Assembly: GCA_031841125.1 (NCBI GenBank) | Contig: CM063106.1 | Location: 3,596,001 to 3,660,000 of the forward strand | Direction of reading: 5' to 3' | Source of the DNA: Acanthococcus lagerstroemiae | Taxonomy: Eukaryota > Arthropoda > Insecta > Hemiptera > Eriococcidae | Length of the DNA stretch: 64,000 nucleotides | Shown: piece by piece, positions 59,701-64,000 of the stretch | Layout: every line of letters starts with the position of its first letter | Numbering within the stretch: the stretch's first letter is position 1 | Translations under genes and position numbers: made by a program | The notes under the pieces: model-generated | The model's database searches: none | Told to the model about the DNA's origin: nothing | What the model saw: only the letters and a program-made list of their open reading frames with translations

Positions 59701-61990
59701 GAGCAATTTTAAGAAAATGCGTTAGCGTACATTTCATTAATGAAATGTTGATGGAAGGGTGCCTTCGAATGGTGATTGCCAATCTTATGCAGTCGAAATT
59801 GATGTTAGTGGTTCAGAACCAGGAATCCGCAGTGTGTGCACAGAGGTGTGTGAAACGGCAAATCATTCGGGCATTCCTTAACAGTTGAAAGATCCTTGCT
59901 TCGAAACTCAGGTATTGTTCAAGCTGATTATGAGATCTTTCTCTTGATCGGGTTCCTTTAGGAAGTTCATTACCCCGGACATTTTGAACTAGAGTTAGCA
60001 AATGGTACCAAGCTCGAACCATCTCGAAAAACTGTAGTAAGGCTTTAGAAACGCAATATAAAGACTCTAGTGTGTTTCCAGAACACGTCTTGGTCATTAG
60101 AAGTACCGAATGAGACATTTGAATAATTTTCCTCGGAGGATGTAAGGAAAAACATTTGCGAAAATCATCGCATCGTCGAGGAATATTCTTCCAGGGAAGT
60201 GTCGAACAATCTGCGTAACGTACTCGTAATATTCGCATTTTCTACAAACGAATATGAGTATCATCATTTTGATACAAAATGGATCGCCGAGAACAACGTG
60301 TTACGATTTTCAGAAAGCTCGGTTGTGCGTAATGGGTTCCATCAGCAGAGCCTGTATTCGGCTGTTAAAATTCTAGTAATGTATGTAAACTCGAATAATC
60401 AATTCGAACGTGAACTATAAAGAAAGTCGGCAACTTTGCTTTCGTTACTTTCGCTCCCACGTAGTATTTATTCTTCGTCGAATCGAAATAGTTTTCGTTG
60501 ATTCACTCGACGAAGAATATTTCACTGGCCTCGATGCAATCAACAGTGAGTTACTCGCAACTCGTTCTACGCAGTCAACTTTCATTTGCGGTTGTTTCCG
60601 AGTTTCAACCTCTAAACGCGCGTGATTCTTTCTTGCATAAATTGGCGATTAGACGTAGGCGCCGGAACTGAGAGGGCACGAGTCATTTTGCCCCTCTCAC
60701 GGGTGATGCCTCTGTTCGCAATAATTTTCTGGAAATTAATTTCAGTGAAATTTTTTGAGAAAACATAGCTAAAAATTTTGAGAAACGCTCATTTTGTCTG
60801 CTAATCCTACTGAAGACATTTGTCCCCTCGATCATTTTCATTGCCTGGCGCCTACGCGATTGGATGTTCCATGCAAGCTCTGTTGGACGAGAGGAAAAAA
60901 GTGTTTTGCTCTGGCTGTTTTGTAAATTCGAAATCGATTTCATCAAACCTTCCAGATAATGGTGACGACGTCGTCTTCTTCCTTTGCGCGCCACCGTATG
61001 CTCCGAATTTAACACATTGGACGTACAGTTATTATCGACGCAAAGCCGATTTGTTTCGCTGCCGATTCTGCCTGTGCCTAAGTCGGAACACCAGTGAAAA
61101 ATCCCATCCATACGTCTGTGCGAACGGAATTGGACGACGGCATTTTCAATGTAAATACTTTCCGATCGACTCGACGACGGTCTGCCGTAGAAATTTGCGA
61201 AAAAAATGTCTGTATAGCAATTACAGTTACAGTCGATAAACCCTCCTGTCTGCTTTCTCGCCTCTCGCACTGCCAGTCGCGATGATTTTACAATCGTGCG
61301 ATACAAGATTAGCGTCCTTTTACGGCAGAACAGCAATGAAATCTTTTCGACTCTAAAACGCTATTTGCAAGCAGTACCGTATAACACGCCAATTCGAGCG
61401 TGAATTTTAATGTACGAGTATGCTTCGACTCGACGACTCGACTTCAGAACGACGACAGAAATCGTAAATACGAATAACCTAAAAGTTGAATACATTTTGG
61501 CGACATGATCACGACGTCGACCGCACTTTACTCATCTACCCGTCGCGCTGGATGCCAAAGGATTCGCGATACGATTATTTTGGCCATGTACGTCCATCAC
61601 ATTGCAGGTTCGGAAGGATTATTCGAATTGTTGTAAAAGTGATGTGTGCCTCCTGACCGTATAAGACTATTTTAGTGTTGCATCCGCTTAGAAGTTCCGA
61701 AAAATCTGAGTTGAACCGTGAACTTCGATGTGTTTCAGCGTGCGCAAATATCCGATCGAGCGGAAATCTGTACTTGAAAGCGTTTGCTGATATTGAAAAA
61801 TGCGCGATCGTTTAACGTTCGTTCAAGTTCGTCTGACCGACTTGACCTACATTCTATCGGGGGGGGGGGAGTGAAGAAACCTGCCAGCACTACGCTCCGC
61901 TAGTGCATCAGTTTGCAGATGCGTCTGCAACCATAGGAGAGCATTTTCGTGTCTTTTCGCTCCTCGGATTCCGCCTTTCGAATCGACACC
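56726..61990. other. No supported gene; unassigned DNA
   Basis: 58620-58710 is extremely AT-rich. ATCGATT-rich patches occur at 58735-58760 and 59150-59230. A GAAA repeat lies at 58093-58112, a 10-base G run at 59692-59701 and an 11-base G run at 61859-61869. The 217-codon minus ORF at 60683-61336 is listed separately. 57280-57560 is CpG-rich and pyrimidine-rich. Confidence 0.4.
60683..61336 (-). other. 217-codon ORF, unrecognised and doubtful
   Basis: A minus-strand frame runs from an ATG at 61336 to a stop at 60683. The plus strand is also open for 139 codons at 60820-61239, with a Cys-rich stretch that does not fit any zinc-finger spacing known to me. Two long open frames in antisense overlap suggest low stop density rather than a gene, though one could hide an exon. 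No domain, signal peptide or splice structure was recognised. Confidence 0.15.
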
Positions 61991-62004
61991 CCTTTCGGTC
62001 GTAA

Positions 62005-62170
62005 GCTCGATCGTCAACTTTTGTCGCTTTCGATATTCGCGTTTCCGTTTCGCCTTCGTCTTCGGTTCCTTCGCGAGTACCTCCTCCAACATACACGCCA
62101 ACTTTCGTCGCTTTCAATATTCGCGTTGCCACTTGGCATTCGTCATTGGTTTCCTTTGCTTTCCGGGTAC
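62005..62170. repeat. Tandem duplication of ~84 bp
   Basis: GTCAACTTTTGTCGCTTTCGATATTCGCG at 62013-62041 recurs, slightly changed, from 62097. The following parts (GCC.TTCGTC.TCGGTT.CCTT) also match. In the minus frame it encodes two imperfect 28-residue repeats rich in Lys, Arg and Glu. The open frames here are only 84-90 codons, so translation is uncertain. Confidence 0.65.
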
Positions 62171-62187
62171 CAAGAACCATCGATATT

Positions 62188-62421
62188 TGAGTAGTCTAGA
62201 ATCAAAACTCACTTTTGCCATTTCACTTCGAGGGCGCAAATCGGCAAAATACTGTACATGGGTGCGGGAATACCTTTGCTGTGCTTGTGAACGTGGAGTA
62301 TGTTATACACACTCCACGTTCACAGGCAAGCAAAGATATTCCCGCACCCGTGTACGGTATTTTGCCGATTTGCGCCTTCGAAGTGAAATGGCAAAAGTGA
62401 GTTTTGATTCTAAGCTACTCA
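62188..62421. repeat. Near-perfect 234-bp hairpin (112-bp arms, 11-bp loop)
   Basis: The left arm 62188-62299 and the inverted right arm 62311-62421 differ at only about ten positions by eye; the loop is 62300-62310. Arms begin GAGTAG and end CTACTC, with ATTT next to both outer edges, which could be a 4-bp duplication or chance. There is no coding capacity. It could be a snap-back MITE or the source of a long hairpin RNA. Confidence 0.9.
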
Positions 62422-63419
62422 TTTTCTCTTTGGCGGTAGCAGTCGACGAGAATGGCGTATCGTTTACAAATTGCCGAATCCATCACTACTAACACGGACT
62501 ATACTCAACCACGTTCACAATATTAAGCATGTAAAGCCTGGCTCTACATATTACAACGTGCACTTTCTTATTTTTCGTTTGTGTGTCAAGAATTTATATG
62601 GAAATTCCTGTTAACAACACGGCTGCAGACTGCAGTCACGCAGCAGCAGGACACAGCAAAAATCAAAATGAATAATGACGTGGCAGGAAGAAAATAAATT
62701 TCCATGGAAATGATAACGTGGATTTTCTTATCACATTCCTTTTTGTTACATCCTTTCTCGTTCCTCCTCAAATGACATGTAACGTTTTTCCCGCTTGTGT
62801 GCCAAAGTAACGACGTGAAAATGTCAAAATGAACTAAAAAAAGGCATACCTAACCAAATATTAGAATTCGAAAGGTTTTAAAAACAATTCCTCCTTTGCT
62901 CAAGAAAAGTATTTTAATTGGAAAAACTGTCTATTAGAAGTGTTTTCCATAAATCGCTTCAGATTGGCTTCCTAATCAACATAACAAAGGTATTCAATGA
63001 TACTGGAAGGGGGAGCATTTTCCTCAGAAGAACTGAATGTACCCCGAAAATTAGTTCTTCTCGAAACTTACTAGAACTATCTACAATACTAGACAAAAAA
63101 ATTGTCTCAATTGTTCCTCTTAAATTCGACGTAAAAAAAGGGTCGGTTTCCACATATTGTCGGAGGAGGTTTCAAAATGACCCCGAACCCTCTCATACAT
63201 TGATGCCAAGTCTCGTAGGATGAAATATAGAATTTATCACTTTATTCTCTCTCGTCGACTTCAGAGAACTCCAGGAATATCGACTGCCACTGTTCATACC
63301 CATCATCTAAGACATTTTTGATCCTTCCTCCCTCGCGTTTCCGAATTTTGATACCATGCTTCGAAAATTGTGTAAGTTTTTGAAGAAACTTTTTTGCTGA
63401 AATTTTTGAGTTTCCATTC
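62422..63419. other. No supported gene; unassigned AT-rich DNA
   Basis: The 101-codon plus ORF 62918-63223 begins MEKLSIRSVFHKSLQIGFL and has no recognised domain. Nothing else was identified. Confidence 0.4.
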
Positions 63420-63652
63420 GTCCAGATCAGCGTTACTCAGAGTATGCTCCGCGGAATCCCGGGCTCCGCAAAGGCTCTGGTAAGGGTCCGCCGCACCAGG
63501 GCAACCAAAATTTTGGCGTGTGTTGCATACTATTTTTCTTCATACCGAAACCAAAAGTACATTAAATAAAGTTTAGTGAAGGGTTCCATAACATACATTG
63601 CTGTTGAAAAGGGGTCCGTCACCAAAAAAGTTTGAGAATCGCTGGTCTAGAT
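63420..63652. mobile_element. hAT-type MITE (217 bp) with near-perfect 8-bp duplication
   Basis: The element is 63428-63644. The complement of its right end reads CAGCGATTCTCAAACTTTTT and then GGTGACGGACCCC, the classic hAT terminus seen in many animals. The left end, CAGCGTTACTCAGAG, is more diverged. The flanks GTCCAGAT (63420-63427) and GTCTAGAT (63645-63652) match at 7 of 8 positions. It is non-coding. Confidence 0.85.
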
Positions 63653-64000
63653 CATGAAAATAAGGTGTCTACCGTGGGGTTTCCACGGTCAACCAATTTT
63701 ATTTGTTTTCATTCGAAATGTAAAGTTGTGTTCCCAGGGCTTTGGGAGCGATGAAACAATTTCACGAACACGATTTTAGTACCCTTCTGAAGATTTCAGA
63801 CGTTACTGAATTCAATTTCGACGTAAATTTGACCCTCGTTTGAAAATATGAGGCACGTAGGGAGCCAGAGAGAAAGCCCGAAAATATTGATGGTAGTATA
63901 CTTGAACACACCTAGAAAGGGAGGGGGTAAGGTACGAGCCCCCGACCCCTTGCTTGAAACTCCGTTGAAAGAACAAACACCGATTACTGAACTTTGTATA
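63653..64000. other. No supported gene; unassigned DNA
   Basis: An orphan AAGGTGTCTACCGTGG motif followed by a CCACGG complement (63662-63690) looks like one terminus of the GGTGTCTACC family, but no partner end is present before the window closes. Confidence 0.4.

Noticed and set aside
60820..61239. Cys-rich plus ORF that looked like zinc fingers
   Set aside because: Cys and His spacing does not fit C2H2 or other families I know, and it overlaps a longer antisense ORF.
1..64000. CRISPR arrays, tRNA or rRNA genes, bacterial operons
   Set aside because: No regularly spaced repeats, no tRNA B-box in a cloverleaf context, no rRNA-like blocks and no prokaryotic gene layout were seen.

Overview
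This looks like nuclear DNA of an arthropod, most likely an insect. It is AT-rich, CpG does not look depleted by eye, and no operons or long clean ORFs are visible. It is littered with degraded elements of kinds common in insect genomes: R1-like and RTE-like LINE pieces, a mariner/Tc1 relative, a pogo/Tigger derivative, hAT-type MITEs and other inverted-repeat elements. The species cannot be named from the sequence. No host protein-coding gene, tRNA or rRNA could be supported. The window is best read as intergenic DNA or the inside of a very long intron.

Layout. 1-6.4 kb: mostly unassigned single-copy-like DNA with one 336-bp inverted-repeat element (3308-3643). 6.45-6.97 kb: a pogo/Tigger derivative that still holds part of the transposase DNA-binding domain. 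11.9 kb: a hAT-type MITE, followed by a candidate recursive splice site (12306/12307). 14.9-15.6 kb: the longest ORF of the window (248 codons, minus strand), of doubtful reality. 15.7-16.6 kb: three tandem units of about 160 bp, the first interrupted by a MITE. 22.467-27.292 kb: a 4.8-kb composite element with ~150-bp terminal inverted repeats and a 5-bp target duplication (TAGTA). Inside it lie a large inverted repeat built from two LINE 3' ends, a tandem ~65-bp repeat and two smaller inverted-repeat units. 27.3-37.4 kb: unassigned, with one snap-back MITE (29.8 kb). 38.28-39.63 kb: a second copy of the 3.3-kb family, carrying a 953-bp insertion that has its own inverted repeats. 41.1-41.4 kb: a LINE 3' tail in partial tandem duplication. 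42.0-43.7 kb: a degenerate R1-clade retrotransposon on the minus strand. 44.0 kb: a hAT MITE with a perfect 8-bp duplication. 46.5 kb: a short fold-back element. 48.37 kb: a second and stronger candidate recursive splice site. 54.93-55.81 kb: a mariner-like element whose left half is an inverted copy of its own right half. 56.5 and 63.4 kb: two more hAT-type MITEs. 62.19-62.42 kb: a nearly perfect 234-bp hairpin.

The most interesting points are: (i) the fold-back mariner; (ii) the 4.8-kb TIR element of unknown superfamily with its internal LINE palindrome; (iii) two plus-strand sites where a 3' splice site directly abuts a 5' splice site, which would fit recursive splicing of one very long plus-strand intron; (iv) the 234-bp hairpin; (v) fourteen G or C homopolymer runs of 9-15 bases in 64 kb. 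All similarities were judged by eye. Identity levels are estimates and family names rest on recognised motifs.
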